Below are positions 51,083-63,420 of a stretch of 64,000 nucleotides of DNA, piece by piece. Source of the DNA: Maylandia zebra (taxonomy: Eukaryota > Chordata > Actinopteri > Cichliformes > Cichlidae). The notes under the pieces were generated by a model that was given only the letters and a program-made list of their open reading frames with translations, was not told the DNA's origin and made no database searches. A program made the position numbers and the translations under genes. Position 1 is the stretch's first letter. The number at the start of each line of letters is the position of its first letter. Location: positions 4,904,844 through 4,968,843 of the forward strand of contig NC_135178.1 of assembly GCF_041146795.1 (NCBI RefSeq), given 5' to 3'.

Positions 51083-51722
51083 GTTTATTTTATTTATTTT
51101 TATTTTCTTTAAGTATTTATTGTCATTGTCAGAGAACAATGAAATTGCGTTTGGGGCTTCCGTACAACCCGTAAATAAAATAATGAAGAAAATAATAAAT
51201 ACCCCTTAAAACCCAAGTGTAAATATTTAACCCAGTGTGACTCCAGTGCAATAAGACAATCCTTAGCAACAACATAAGAACATGACAAGTAATGTTCATA
51301 AGAAATTCAGACAAAGACCTGAGAAACATGACAAAGTACAACAATGCAACCCATTCAATATTATTGTACTGTGAGATATGATGTCAGATATAATAGTTAT
51401 CTATTTAAGAAAGAGGCAGGAGGGGGAAAGAGAATAAAGATATGATGCACCAGACCAGTTCAGTGCTATTAAGAAGTTGGATATGGTTATTGTCCGTGAG
51501 AGGGGGGCAGAGAGTTCAGGAGCCTCACAGCCTGTGGATACAGGCTGTTGGCCAGGTAAAAAAAAACAACAACAACTAAACTGTATCAGAAGTTTTAGGC
51601 CGAAGCCCATCATGTGCAATCCTGACTGTAAACAGCACAGTAATTAATTTACAAACAGGACGTAAACAACACTGGAGTAGCATCAAGTGAGGGTTAGATG
51701 TGTTTATTTTTATATATGGTGT
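51083..51722 (-). mobile_element. LINE tail inserted in LINE copy 1 3' UTR
   Basis: The other LINE copy reads straight through from ggatgtttg to tctgtgtgtgcctg. Here ~640 bp intervene. The insert has tatttattgtcattgtcagagaacaatgaaatt (51114-51146), the reverse complement of a CR1/L2-type 3' UTR, and ggagcctcacagcctgtggatacaggctgttgg (51519-51551), the usual upstream motif. The edges share a tgtttatttt-like word, a possible target duplication. Confidence 0.7.
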
Positions 51723-51825
51723 ATCTGTGTGTGCCTGTATGTCTGTGTCTATATGTCAGGTTGGGTGTCAGACGCCACCTCTCTGAGGACATCTCAGGCC
51801 CTCCAAGGTTTGGAGGCCTATCTCC

Positions 51826-52486
51826 TGTAACATGGTAGACTAATGTGCCTGTGTTAATTCAGCTCCATATTATTGTGTGAAGTTGCACTGGGTTGGGAGT
51901 GGTTTTGTGTGTGTGTCACATTTTTGGTGAGCCAATGGCTGGAATGGGGTTGGACTAATTAGAGGCAGGTGTACTTGATTGCACTGATACACTGGTCTAC
52001 TTATAGCCCACACTACAAACACTGCTGTGTCGTTTTGTCTCTCTGTGCAGGTATGTAATGTGATGAAATCAGATATGTTTGGGATGGATGGATTTTGTGC
52101 TATGAATTCTATAGTGAAAGTGTCGTTTTGTCTCTCTGTGCAGGCCAGGGCCTATTATATGCCACAGCCTAAAGGTAGCAGAGTTGCAGAGGCTGGAGTG
52201 ACCACTGGCTATATGCTTGCAGGGTGGTGGGTCTCCAAGGACAACTTCTAACCCTGTTACAGGCAACACGTGGAGTGCAACTGGCCGTGTGGCATAGCTG
52301 GCTCTGGCCTTGGGACTGTGTGTTTTTTATACAATTCATAAATGGGACACTGGACTGTTTTATCTTTTATCTCTTGATATATTTTTTTGTCAATAAATTA
52401 TCTTTTAGAATTTTATTGACTGTCATCTTTTTGCCCACGACAGAGACGGTTGGTCAGACCTAGAATCTTTCTTTGGGTGTGTTACA
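51826..52486 (+). mobile_element. Solo LTR (TGTAACA...TGTTACA) with 5-bp target duplication
   Basis: Begins TGTAACATGG and ends GTGTTACA, flanked by tctcc on both sides (51821-51825 and 52487-52491). The homologous LINE 3' UTR at 57.5 kb has a single uninterrupted site, which proves the insertion limits. A poly(A) signal (aataaa at 52392-52397) lies in the last 100 bp. An internal 25-bp direct repeat gtgtcgttttgtctctctgtgcagg occurs at 52028 and 52119. No internal proviral genes remain, so it formed by LTR-LTR recombination. Orientation is assigned from the poly(A) signal. Confidence 0.85.
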
Positions 52487-52491
52487 TCTCC

Positions 52492-53392
52492 CCCCGACCA
52501 CCACTTCCCCTGCCGGTGGCGGACTCCCTCAGACATCGGTGCGTTGGTGGTTCTTTGTGTCCGGGGATGGGCGTCCGGGTACACACCGGCTCACTCCTTG
52601 GCGGCCGCTTATCGGGGCCTGGAGCCTGGGGCTCGCTCGGGCCACTTCGGAGGTGGGGTGCCCCCGGCCTCTCGGCCTGGGGCTCGGTCACTCAGGCACG
52701 GCTGGCTGCCAACTCCCCCTGGCTTCTGCTCCGCGGCTGCTGAGTGAGCCCTCATCTGGGACTCTCCTCAGCTCTTTCTGGGACAGTGGCGCGGCTGCCC
52801 CTCTGTTGGTCTTCCTTGGTCTCTTGTGTTCTGGGGGCCTCTGGATGTCTGGAGTTTTGATCTCCTCCATACCTGCTTCATGCCCTGGAGGACGGGGCTG
52901 TGGCCCCCCCCACACCCTCTAGCAGATCATTACATGAAGGAACCTTTTAAAAAAAACAAAAAAAAAAACAAGCGCGTCCATGCTCACAGGTGTACACACG
53001 GGTGATCACACCCACAAACTACACCCTTTTTGGCTCCTACCTCAAAGCACACTGTGTTCTGTTGATCTTATGTGCTGCACAATAATGTTTAACATTTAGT
53101 ATTTACTGTCATATTCCCATATATCATTGTGATGTTGTTTATTCTATTACTCTTGTTCTCTTCTGCTTGTTTTCTTTTTTCTTTCTCAGCAGGTGATCCA
53201 GGTGATTGATATATGCATTTTTTTTTCTTTTTTTTTTTTTTTCCTGCTCATTCTGTTGGTTTTTGTTTTTTGCCCTTCTCCCCCGTCCCTCTTCTCAGCT
53301 GTTTTTCTTTCCCTCTTTCTTTCTCCCCTTCTTTCCCCCAGTCAAGTCTGTCCCGTATTCAGTAAGTGAAAATAAAATAAACAATAAAAGGT
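52492..53392 (+). other. LINE 3' UTR, copy 1, second part and tail
   Basis: Matches 57500-56589 of the other copy, inverted: ccaccacttcccctgccggtgg, then a GC-rich part to 52920, an A-rich break (52947-52970), then a common part with ctgcacaataatgtttaaca and long T/C tracts. Ends in an A-rich tail. Confidence 0.85.
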
Positions 53393-53644
53393 GAATCAAA
53401 TGGACCATTACGGCAAGGCTGGGATGGTCAATTTGGTAAAGTAAATCCATTGGGCATCTTTCTTTGCCTTTAGACAACAATTCTGATGACAAAAGAGCCA
53501 AACGGGACAGGCAAAAAACAAAACAAAAAAAACAATGGACTTTGCAAACAAATACTGTAGATTTTCCTTGCTTAAAGATTTTGTAAATAGCTATTTTTTC
53601 ATATGCACTGTAATTGAGCCTGCCCCCACTGTAAATGAGATCTA

Positions 53645-53955
53645 GTCAGGTTTCAGAACTCACAGCACAGAAACGGCTTTAGTGAAGGTTACAAATGTTG
53701 CCTCTTACAGTGGACTCGGTGTGTACTTGTCCTGCTAGACCTCAGTGCAGCTTTCGATACTGTCGACCATAATATTTTATTAGTACGATTAGAGCGTGCT
53801 GTAGGGATTACAGGTACTGCGCTGCAGTGGTTTGTATCACATCTACAATATATTTATGTAAATGAAGAGTCCTCTTCACACACTAGGGTTTATTATGGCA
53901 TTCCACAGGGTTCTGTGCCAATTCTGTTTACATTATACACGCTTCCCTTACACTC
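53645..53955 (+). mobile_element. L2-type LINE reverse transcriptase fragment
   Basis: Translates in pieces as SGFRTHSTETALVKVTN, then LDLSAAFDTVDHNILL and GIPQGSVP...LFTLYTLPL. These are the RT motifs of fish L2/Maui-like LINEs. The YADD region is missing and the frame is interrupted. It stops abruptly at 53955, where AT-rich sequence begins. Confidence 0.8.
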
Positions 53956-54734
53956 TAAAAACTATTGTTTAAGCTCAACAAAAAAAATTAACGCAACAGT
54001 TTCCATTACTCTTTTTGAGTTATGATAACTTATGTTGAAATTAGATTGAACCAACAAACTATATTGAGTTACGGGAATTAAATTATCCTCCATAATCAAA
54101 GGTGATTTGAATTACCATTTACGTAATATTTGGTAGCTTAAAAACATATTTTTAAGTTGTTTACTCATAAAAATTATGTTCCTCCAATTACTTTTTCCAC
54201 ATTATTTGAAATGATTTTTAAGTGTTATGTAATTAATTACAGCAATTACAAAAACAATTTTTTAAAGTTCATTATTTAAAATATTAAGTTGCTGATTTTC
54301 ATCATTATTGTCATCATTTTAGCTTTCTCTTATTTTTTTTATTGTAATAGCTTTTAAGAAAGGAATTCATTCAACATTTTTTTTATCAAATAACTTTTTT
54401 ATTTTTTAACAGTAGGCATTTCAACACTTTGTATTTAAAAAGTGAAAATAAACCAGAAATTTAGATTTATACCATCACAGCCAAGTTATAGAATATGCCT
54501 TTATGTATTTAACACCACAGAAACAAATGTGTTCAATTGGTAAAAAATCTACTTAGAAAACATTTTGTTGCAGTAATACTTCCATGCAAGTGTTCAGTAA
54601 ATGTTAACTTTCAATGCCTACTAAACTTTACAAGATCTTGCATCTTTCTATTACACAATGCAGCAAACACCTTTAAGATCAATGTTACACATACAGGATT
54701 CAAAACAGTTAACAATCTTTGAAACAGAGTCAAC
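53956..54734. other. AT-rich stretch, possible non-autonomous element
   Basis: Strongly AT-rich, with repeated words (attaagtt, ttgagtta, gttatgtaatt). No protein frame. It could be a MITE-type insertion into the L2 fragment, but I could not define ends. Confidence 0.35.
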
Positions 54735-55458
54735 ATCTTTAACATAATGATGGTTCCATCAAGGTCAAGGAACAGCTTCTGAACAACTTCAAAAGTATAT
54801 TTCAGATCCTTGCATTAGCTTAGATTGAGAGCATATATTATGCCCATGAGCAAAACACAGCACCTTGGGAAATTCTGGCCCTCCATGATTTTTGTTTCCT
54901 CCACCACAATGGTTGCAGTCTTATGGTTAGATCCAGGGGTGTACCGGTCACTGATGATGGCAGTTTTCATCACCTGCCTTAAGTTCTTCGGTGTCCTTGT
55001 AAAGCAAATTTTAAAAAATAGGTTAGTGAATTATAGATTAGACTTTTATACTTACTGAATCTTAATGAATTCAGATGATCAATGGAACACACACACACAC
55101 ACACACACTGTTGAATTACTTGCACCAAACTCCATGAAAAGGTCCTCGTCCTTCTCTCCAAGGAATGTGATAAGGCAGCAGATGGCTACTTCTCTGCGTG
55201 TTTCAATTGTATTGTACTATTTAAGAAAAAATAAAGTATGCGTATAAACTACATGGGTGACTGCCAACAAAGTGCATTTTAAAGCTACCCAAAGTCTAAA
55301 TAGTTGTCCTACCTCAAGAAGCATGTCCTTGATCTGCCTGATTCTCACTCCTTTAGCTCCTCCCCTTGATAAAATGACATCCATCAGTTTTGGGGTGCAA
55401 TGGTCAAGTGTAGCCATTCAAGGCTTACAGTGGTTATTCTCTTGAACTCCTCCTTTAT
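54735..55458 (-). pseudogene. Decayed teleost-specific multi-exon gene fragment
   Basis: Three minus-strand exon-like blocks. First, 55458-55313, between an acceptor (tctgtag) and a donor (GAG|gtagga): begins IKEEFKRITTV and, after a frameshift, TPKLMDVILSRGGAKG. Second, about 55200-55126: TRREVAICCLITFLGEKDED. Third, about 54995-54735: HKTATIVVEETKIMEGQNFP then LLMGIIYALNLS, a stop, and KDLKYTFEVVQKLFL. The wording matches a widespread uncharacterised teleost protein family (often called SAM-domain-like), from memory. The frameshift and stop make it a relic. Its function is unknown. Confidence 0.5.
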
Positions 55459-55719
55459 CTGTAGACCACACAAACAGAAGAATTAAACCTTGCAGACTAT
55501 TAGCTATACTGCATTAATGAATGCTGTATTACATTATTTAAAGAGGATAGACATGATCTAAGGCTACCCCAAGTTTTGAGGGAACCAAAACAATCGTGGT
55601 GAAGACAAGGGAGACTTCCCCACCATAACCGTGGTGTAATCTCTAATGTTTTAGCAACCCTGTTTCTGCAGAGGTTTCGAATTTACACATTGTTCACTTC
55701 CAGCCCATTTTGTAAAAAA

Positions 55720-55800
55720 TTAGATTAGATTAGATTAGATTAGATAGAACTTTATTAATCCCTCGGGTGGGTTCCTCTGGGAAATTCGATATTTTTTATT
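55720..55800 (-). repeat. LINE 3' tail with (TTAGA)n
   Basis: Five ttaga repeats (55720-55746), then tagaactttattaatccctcgggtggg, reading on the minus strand as the 3' UTR end of a common fish LINE followed by its microsatellite tail. Confidence 0.7.
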
Positions 55801-56467
55801 TTTTTTATTTTTTATTTTTTGTGTCCCAACTTAACAAAGCACTAATGACCCTAGATTATCACACTATACTAACTGCTTACATAAAGTCTTGATGTTAAGT
55901 AGCTTCACATAGCCTATGCCAGAATAATGCTATTGGAATGACATTAACAATATTTCACACAACCTGATTTTTCAAAAAGAAACAAAGATAGCTGCAGCTC
56001 TTAAGATCAAGAACAATACTTACTTTAAGCTGTATCACAATAGTAACCAAAATCATTTACAATGTAATATTACATATAGGTCATGCAAATTTTATAAAGA
56101 CATAAAATAGGTGAGCCAGGGGGGAAAAAGAAGCCTCTAGATCATCCTCTGACAAAACTATTCACAGCTTAAAGGCTTCTAATTTTGGTAAAAAGAAAAA
56201 CAAAATCAGCCTAAGATCGAAATTAGATTGCACTGTGTAGCAAAACTTTAACCACGCTTTTCCTAGCCACAGTTGCACTCTCTAGCTGAAGACTTTTGTC
56301 AAATGAAACTTTATAAGTCTTATCCTCTGCTGTGCTAAAGTTTAGAATGGCTAGCATTAGCCACATGTGGTAGTGCAAAGTATTTCCTTATCTGTATGAG
56401 CATCACATCATACACAAATCCACTACAGGTGACTAGCACAAATGCTTTGCTTTGGTAGAACTGTTAT
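55801..56467. other. No gene seen
   Basis: AT-rich with T-runs at its start. Short open frames only. Confidence 0.5.
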
Positions 56468-56469
56468 TT

Positions 56470-56520
56470 GTTTTTTTTTTTTTTTTTTTTTTTTTGTTTT
56501 TTTTTTCTTTGTTTTTTTTT
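56470..56520 (-). repeat. Poly(T) tract (poly(A) on minus strand)
   Basis: Some 45 T in 51 bp, about 70 bp beyond the poly(A) tail of LINE copy 2. Possibly the tail of another retrocopy. Confidence 0.6.
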
Positions 56521-56584
56521 AAATGACATCAGAAACAGCAGTATGCGACATTACGTGATGGCAGAGCTTCAGTTCATCCTTTGT

Positions 56585-56619
<35 letters not shown>

Positions 56620-56623
<4 letters not shown>

Positions 56624-59148
56624 AATAGGACAGGGGGAATGAATGAGAGAGAGAGAGGGGGAGAGAAAGAAAGAAAACCCAAGGGGAGAAGAGACGGTGA
56701 GAAGGGGGGGGAAGAGAGACAAAAAAAAAAAAAAAAAACTCCTGGGTCACCTGTATGGAGAAAAAACAAACAAACAAACAAACAAACAAACAGAGGAGAC
56801 AGCAAACAACAAAGAGCAACATAATAATAGAGAAAACAAAGCACCATCACAATAAACTAGCTAGTCATAGATATCAGTATTTACTAAGTAATAAACGATA
56901 TTGTGCAGCACGCAAGATAGACAGCGCACAGTGTGCTTTGAGGCAGCAGCCAAGAAAGCTTTAGTCCGCGTCTGTGAATACCCATGTGTGCATACCTGTG
57001 TGGATCAGCATGCTTGCATTCCAAAGGTTTCTCCATGTAATGATCTGCTAGGGAGTGTGGGGGGGCCACAGCCCCATCCTCCAGGGTGTGAAGCGGGTAT
57101 GGAGGAGATCAAAACTCCAGACATCCAGAGGCCCCCAGAACACAAGAGACCATGGAAGACCAACAGAGGGGCAGCCGCGCCACTGTTCCAGTAAGAGCTG
57201 AGGAGAGTCCCAGATGAGGGCTCACTCAGCAGCCGCGGAGCAGAAGCCAGGGGGGGTTGCAGTGACGCGCCCGTGAGCTCCGCCGGCCCCCAGCTGCGCC
57301 TGAGTGACCGAGCCCTAGGCCGAGAGGCCGGGGGCACCCCACCTCCAAAGGGGCCCGAGCGAGCCCCAGGCCCCAGGCCCCGACAAGCGGCCGCCAAGGA
57401 GTGAGCCGGTGTGTACCCGGACGCCCACCCCCAGACACAAAGAACCACCAACACACCGACACCTGAGGGAGTCCGCCACCGGCAGGGGAAGTGGTGGTGG
57501 GTGGAGATAGGCCTCCAAACCTTGGAGGGCCTGTGGTGTCCCCAGAGAGGTGGCGTCTGATACCCAACCTGACATATAGACACAGACATACAGGCACACA
57601 CAGACACAAACATCCATTCCCACCCTCATGCTCTCATATGCACTCACTCCACACTCAACCAACGTGGAGACAGACATAAAGAGACGCTGTACACACAATC
57701 ACACTCCCCAAGCGTACTCTACAAACCGGGTCTAGGTACCCTTGCCCCTGGAGGGGGGAATTGCACCCAGACCCAGGTGGTGTTACCCTTTTCCCTGCGG
57801 TGGGGAGAGGCAGACCACCCCGACTCCGCAGCAGCAGGGAGGCCCCACACCCCAGACCGCAGTCGGACGGCCAACTCCTCCTACTAGCCCCCCCGCTCCA
57901 GCAGGCCGCAGAGAATGGGGGTGGGAGAAGACTCCAAACCTCCCTCCACCCGCTCATTGTAGTGTTGATGCATATGTGTTCTAAGGTGCAATTAAAACCC
58001 AGGAGGGCATGGAGCTACCTGCCAAGGAGCAGCAGGTAAGCGCATGGTCCCTCCTGCTAGCCCTCAATGACTAAGTGTATTTAAAATTGAGAGGTGGGCA
58101 ACGACGTCAGGGGTGAGGTATACACCCTGATGGTGATTTGGACTCCGTGATTGTGCCCACCCCCAAGATCCTATATGTATGTGTAATGAGAGTGTGAATA
58201 ATGTGAATGTCTAAGTTGTGGGATAAAATTGAGGCAGAGGCAGCCAGAAGGGGACAGGGGGGGGGGTAGCCTCCTCTGCACCCTGGTGACATACCCCCAC
58301 TCCAAGGCCCTGCATGTGTGGGTGGTTGTGGAGGAGCGGGAAGAGGGAGGCAGCTGGAGATGGGGAGGGAAGGAAGGGAGGGGCAGGTAACCCCTCCCTG
58401 GGGCCAGCTCCCCCGCTGACCCCAGTAGGCACTCCCACCCTCCGCGACCCGCCAGGGAAGGGGGGCCCAGGCCCATCAGACCGGGGCCCAGTGCAGTAGC
58501 GCCCCCCGGCTCCACAGAGCCCTGGACAGTCCACCCAACCCCACCACAGAGAAAACTGCACCCACCCCACCAACCACACATCTTCCAGACTACATAAGAC
58601 GGTAAACGCCCAGGCTGAGATCTTCCTCCACCTCTCCTGTATCTCCCCCTCCTGCAGAGAGTTCCTGAGAGAAGAAAGCTCCTGCCAGATGTGACCATCC
58701 CCCCCACCAGTTGAAGAGCCCCCCAGGCGGCTCGATGCACCGGCGGCACCCTGCTCCAGGGCCGGGCCCCCATGCACCCACCCGCCCACAACCCCGGCAA
58801 CACACCAACCAGGACCCGAGCCCCCGAGGCCCGGCCCGGGCCCCCGCCCAGAGACGGAGCACCCCCAGAACCTCACGCCCATCCCGGACCCACCCAGGGG
58901 CAGCCAGGTTGCCAGGTCAGTAACCCACGTCCGTCAGCACAGACCCTCCCCTAGCCCCGCTGCACGCAGCCGCGAGGAAACAGTCACCTGAGAGCCAACA
59001 GAGCCCTCAACCGGACGTGACCGCTACCCCGGGTTGAGCCCCCCAAGGAAGATGCCTCCGGGGAACCCCCCGACGCCCTAAGCCTGTCCCTACCCCCTCA
59101 CCAATCACAACAGTGAAGGCGGGACCAAACTATGACCCCCCACCCCCA
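56620..59148 (-). other. GC-rich LINE 3' UTR, copy 2
   Basis: Uninterrupted version of the 3' UTR: G-runs on the sense strand right after ORF2 (59090-59150), a C-run in the sense strand near 58258-58266, and (TTTG)n on the sense strand at 56768-56792. It serves as the empty-site reference for the two insertions in copy 1. Confidence 0.88.
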
Positions 59149-62100
59149 CTAGGTGATGGAGCTGATAAAAGGGGCCCAGAGCAATTGATCTGATGTGGTG
59201 GCAGAGGCTGTATCAAGACTAATGTAATCTAATAGATAATTTCTATATTGGTTAGAATTAAGATTATTTTTATTTTTCCAGTTCATGAGGACTGTTTTCT
59301 TGGCTATGCATAGGGCAGTGAAGATCATATGGGCTATATTCTTTTCTGAAGTGACATTATCTAAGCTGCCCAACAAACACACTAAGGGGGAAGTTGGAAT
59401 GTTACATTTCAGACATTTTGATAAGTCTTCACATATCTCGCGCCAAAACTTTTGCACTGGTGGACAGAACCAAAGAGCGTGGATGTAATTGTCTGGTGTA
59501 TTGCCTTGACAGTGTGAGCAGTTGTTGGAAGATGTAAAGCCCATCTTAAACATCCGATGACCTGTATAGTGCACTCTATGAAGTATTTTGTATTGTATTA
59601 ATTGCAGACTGGGATTTTTAATTAATTTAAAAGTTTTTAAGCAAATCTGAGACCAGAAGTTTTGGTCTAGGTTGACTGATAAATCTGCTTCCCACTTTGC
59701 AGTAGGAAGGGATATTGATTCATCTAATTTAGAAAGTGTTCTGTATATTTTAGATAATAATTTGGGGGATTTAAGAGTAAGAAAATGTGCCGCACTTAGT
59801 GGTGTTTGTAATTCAACTTGACTGAGGTTAAATTTCTTTTTTACTATGGATTTAATTTGTTGATATTCTAAAAACCTTGTCTTGTTGATCCCATATTGTT
59901 CAACTAGTCTGTCAAATGGAATAAATTCTGTTCCCTCTAATATATGTTCTAAGTATTTAATTCCTTTACAACTCCATTCTGGGAAATTAATCATATTATT
60001 GTTTTGTAATATGTCAGGGTTATTCCAGATAGGTGTACGTTTGCATGGGATTAATGAAGACTCCGTTATTTTTAGAAACTCCCACCATGCTGTTAGAGAA
60101 AAGCTGATGTTGATACTTTTAAAGCATTCATGTCTTTTGATGTTTGAGCTAATAAATGGTAGGTCTGAAATCTCTAGATCCTTGCATAGTGCCTGTTCAA
60201 CATCTAGCCAGGGCTCAACTAAGAAGGTATGTTTTAACCATTCTGAGATGAACTGAAGCCTGTTGGCTAAGAAGTATTGGTGAAAATTAGGCAGATCTAA
60301 TCCTCCTCTATCCTTGGTTCTTTGTAGCGTTTTTAAGCTAATACGCGGGGGTTTATCTTTCCAAAGGAATTTGGAAATATATGAATCCAGAGATCTGAAC
60401 CAATCTTGTGATGGTTTGTTAGGGATCATCAAAAATAAGTAATTTATTTTTGGCAAGATCATCATTTTTATAGTGGCGACCCTTCCCATGAGTGATATGG
60501 GTAAAGATTTCCATCTAGTCAGATCGCCTTCTACTTTCTTTAGAAGTGGGATGTGGTTTAGTTTAGTTAAGTCTGAAAGCTTAGGAGAGACATTAATACC
60601 TAAATATTTAATATTTCCGGATTGCAGTGGGGCAGAGGAAGAATTATGGAAGGAGCAGTTAATGGGGAGAACTGTAGATTTTGGCCAGTTAATTGAATAA
60701 TCTGAAACTCTTGAAAACCAGTTTATTAAAGTAATTACCTCAGAGAGGTTGGTTTGTGTGTTTTGCAGAAAAAGCAACACATCATCCGCATAGAGACTGA
60801 TTTTATGTTCTATGTTCTTACATTTTATGCCCTTAATTGTTGTAGCCTGTCTAAATGCTGCTGCTAGAGGTTCGATAAAAATTGCAAAAAGTGAGGGGGA
60901 GAGTGGGCATCCCTGTCTGGTGCCCCTCAGGAGATAGAAGCTGGAGGATGTCTGGTCATTTGTTCTGATACGAGCCGTTGGGGAATTGTATAATATTCTT
61001 ATCCAGTTTATGAAAGAGTTTCCAAAACCAAATTTGTGTAAAGTTGCGAATAAAAATTTCCAATTAACTCTGTCAAATGCTTTTTCTGCATCTAGAGATA
61101 ATATTATGGCTTCGATGTTTTTATCGTATGAGTAGTCTATTAAATTAAGTAATCTACGAGTGTTTGTTGAGGAGTGCCGACCCTTTATGAAACCAGTTTG
61201 GTCAGGATGAATTAAGAGGGGGGTCATTTTCTCTAATCTCTTTGAGAGAGCTTTGCAGATTATTTTAAGGTCTACATTTAAAAGAGAAATTGGACGATAG
61301 CTTGAGGGAAATAAAGGGTCTTTGCCTGGTTTTAGCAGGAGACTAATGTTGGCAGAATTCATATTTGGTGGTAGTCTGCCATTTTCCTCGATTTCCTGCA
61401 ACATGCTGTGGAATACTGGTGCCAAAATTGTCCAGAATTCTTTGTAGAATTCTGCAGGGAAGCCGTCTGGACCTGGAGCCTTATTATTGGGCATACTTAT
61501 CAGGGCTTCCTGGAGTTCACTTGGCGTCAGTGGCGAATCCAATTCCATTGCTTGACTGTCTAGTAATTTTGGAAGAGTTACGTTGTCAAGAAACAGATCA
61601 ATTTCATTTTTAGATGGGTTTATTTGTGGTGAGTATAAAGTTTCATAGAAATCCCTAAAAATGTTGTTTATTCTTCCAGGATCATATATTGTGTTCCCCG
61701 ATAAATCTTTAGCAGCACATATAGTTGTTTTTTCTTTATTTATTTTTAGCTGGTTAGCTAGAAATCGACCTGATTTGTTACTGTGTTCAAAATTCTGCAA
61801 GCGAAGTCTTTGTATAAGGAATTGTGTTTTTTTATTAATAATTTCATTTAATTCTAGTTTTGTTTTGCATATTTTGTTCAATGTTTCCTGATCTTGGTCG
61901 CACGCGTAGGCTTCTTCTAGTGATTTGATGTTTTTTTCTAATTCCTGAATATTTTTGTTTTCTTCTTTCTTTTTGTGTGATGAGAAAGAAATTATTTTAC
62001 CTCTCATCACAGCTTTCCCTGCTTCCCATAGAACAGAAGCAGATATTCCGGGAGTGTCATTAAAGTCTAAATATGAAGTCCATTCCTTTTTAAAGTATTT

Positions 62101-62880
62101 AATAAAGTCTTCATCTTTAAGTAGTGATATATTAAATCTCCAGTTTTTACTTGGCGTAGTATTATTCTTGTGCATTAGTGTTAAAGATACAGGAGCATGA
62201 TCGCTGACAGCTATAGGATGAATCTCAGTGTCTGAAATGTCACACAGCAGTGAGCTGCTGACCAAAAAATAATCCAGACGAGAGTAAGAGTGATGAACAT
62301 GCGAGAAAAAAGTATATTCCTTACTGGTGGGGTGAAGAGAGCGCCATGCATCGCAAAGACCAAAGTCGTTCATATACTGTTTGATTATATTTGTGGACTG
62401 CCAATTACGCTGAGTTCCTGTTGTGTTGAGCCTATCCATTTCTTCATTTAGTCCAAGGTTGAGGTCACCGCCAAGAATGAGTGTGCAATCAAGGTGTTCA
62501 GAGAGTGCACTAAAAAAACCGTGGAAGAATGAGGGTTCATCAACATTTGGACCATATATACTAACAATACATAGTTTTTTGTTCAATATTGATAGTTTAA
62601 TAATTAGAAATCTACCCTCTGGATCTATAACTGTATCGAGTACTGTAAAATTAACATTTTTATGTATTAAAATTGCTACTCCCCGTTGTCTAGAATTATA
62701 ACCGGCTGCAAACGCGTTAGGAAACTCAGGTGTTTTAAGTTCGTTTAAACCTGTGACAGGTTTGTGAGTTTCTTGTAATAAAACAACATCTGCCTGTAGT
62801 TTTTTAAGCTGGTTAAATATTTTTAACCTCTTTCCTCTGGTGCCAGCTCCATTTACATTCCATGTGACAAACCTCAGCAT
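59149..62880 (-). CDS. LINE ORF2: apurinic endonuclease and reverse transcriptase
   Basis: 1243 codons from ATG (62878-62880) to TAG, no interruption. It nicks target DNA and reverse-transcribes LINE RNA at the nick. Domains: the exonuclease/endonuclease/phosphatase fold at residues ~1-230, starting FVTWNVNG (metal-binding Asn) and ending ISDT...AVSDHAPVS (catalytic Asp-His near 225); then a linker with coiled-coil character to ~430. The reverse transcriptase follows: [16 protein letters not shown] near 472, [10 protein letters not shown] near 530, [12 protein letters not shown] near 593, [13 protein letters not shown] near 660 and the catalytic [10 protein letters not shown] near 695. The C-terminal motif CSHCQGN...H....C lies near 1120. 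Length and motifs fit the Tx1/L1 group in fish. Probably competent, or only recently inserted. Confidence 0.95.
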   Translation of the reverse strand: MLRFVTWNVNGAGTRGKRLKIFNQLKKLQADVVLLQETHKPVTGLNELKTPEFPNAFAAGYNSRQRGVAILIHKNVNFTVLDTVIDPEGRFLIIKLSILNKKLCIVSIYGPNVDEPSFFHGFFSALSEHLDCTLILGGDLNLGLNEEMDRLNTTGTQRNWQSTNIIKQYMNDFGLCDAWRSLHPTSKEYTFFSHVHHSYSRLDYFLVSSSLLCDISDTEIHPIAVSDHAPVSLTLMHKNNTTPSKNWRFNISLLKDEDFIKYFKKEWTSYLDFNDTPGISASVLWEAGKAVMRGKIISFSSHKKKEENKNIQELEKNIKSLEEAYACDQDQETLNKICKTKLELNEIINKKTQFLIQRLRLQNFEHSNKSGRFLANQLKINKEKTTICAAKDLSGNTIYDPGRINNIFRDFYETLYSPQINPSKNEIDLFLDNVTLPKLLDSQAMELDSPLTPSELQEALISMPNNKAPGPDGFPAEFYKEFWTILAPVFHSMLQEIEENGRLPPNMNSANISLLLKPGKDPLFPSSYRPISLLNVDLKIICKALSKRLEKMTPLLIHPDQTGFIKGRHSSTNTRRLLNLIDYSYDKNIEAIILSLDAEKAFDRVNWKFLFATLHKFGFGNSFINWIRILYNSPTARIRTNDQTSSSFYLLRGTRQGCPLSPSLFAIFIEPLAAAFRQATTIKGIKCKNIEHKISLYADDVLLFLQNTQTNLSEVITLINWFSRVSDYSINWPKSTVLPINCSFHNSSSAPLQSGNIKYLGINVSPKLSDLTKLNHIPLLKKVEGDLTRWKSLPISLMGRVATIKMMILPKINYLFLMIPNKPSQDWFRSLDSYISKFLWKDKPPRISLKTLQRTKDRGGLDLPNFHQYFLANRLQFISEWLKHTFLVEPWLDVEQALCKDLEISDLPFISSNIKRHECFKSINISFSLTAWWEFLKITESSLIPCKRTPIWNNPDILQNNNMINFPEWSCKGIKYLEHILEGTEFIPFDRLVEQYGINKTRFLEYQQIKSIVKKKFNLSQVELQTPLSAAHFLTLKSPKLLSKIYRTLSKLDESISLPTAKWEADLSVNLDQNFWSQICLKTFKLIKNPSLQLIQYKILHRVHYTGHRMFKMGFTSSNNCSHCQGNTPDNYIHALWFCPPVQKFWREICEDLSKCLKCNIPTSPLVCLLGSLDNVTSEKNIAHMIFTALCIAKKTVLMNWKNKNNLNSNQYRNYLLDYISLDTASATTSDQLLWAPFISSIT

Positions 62881-63420
62881 GCCCTTAATTGTGCGTGTAT
62901 GTTTAATGATGTATGCTGGGTGTTTCGTTTAGACAGGTGGAGAGAATATGGAAACATCCCTTGTTTGTAAATAGAAAGAGAAAAAGAAGTGTGGTGAGAG
63001 ACTCCATAAGTCTGACTATGTGTGTGAATATTCACTAATATGAACAAGCGTGGCTTGCTTATGTGTCCTGCAAGTCTGTGCGTGCTGTGAGGCTGTTGTG
63101 AATGTGCTGCCGTTGAGCTGATGTGTTTGCGTGATCGTGTTGTGAAAATATGGAGAAATAGAGGGTGTTGTTTGTAGGTGAGTGGGGAAGTAGGTGATCA
63201 CAGCAGTGAAAGACAAGAGAAAGAAAGAAACCACATGAACTGTGAGCGACAACAAAAAAAAGGAAACGAAACGGAAACATTCCAATTAAAGCAATGACGG
63301 AGGGTGACGGTATTATATCTGCTATGACATCCTACTGATATTACTAGGTTAAACACATTTTAAAGGAGAAAGTGTGAATGAATAAGAAAAGAGTGTAGCG
63401 GGTTCTTATCTGGAGTGCAG
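62881..63420 (-). other. Inter-ORF region of LINE copy 2
   Basis: 540 bp without a supported gene, between the ORF1 stop and the ORF2 start. The gap implies ORF2 translation by reinitiation, an internal entry or a separate mechanism; the sequence shows no obvious signal. Confidence 0.6.

Larger units (their letters stand above)
46461..53392 (+). mobile_element. Tx1/L1-type LINE copy 1, 5'-truncated and nested into
   Basis: Collinear with the minus-strand copy at 56589-64000. It begins inside the ORF2 endonuclease (at the [14 protein letters not shown] region of the intact copy), so ORF1 and the first ~215 ORF2 codons are missing. ORF2 remnant to ~49525, GC-rich 3' UTR from there, then a pyrimidine-rich part (53160-53340) and a short A-rich end (aaaataaaataaacaataaaagg, 53370-53392). 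Two later insertions interrupt the 3' UTR (51083-51722 and 51826-52486). Confidence 0.9.

Noticed and set aside
56574-56850. Phe/Lys-rich frames around 56.6 kb.
   Set aside because: They translate the LINE poly(A) tail and pyrimidine tracts.
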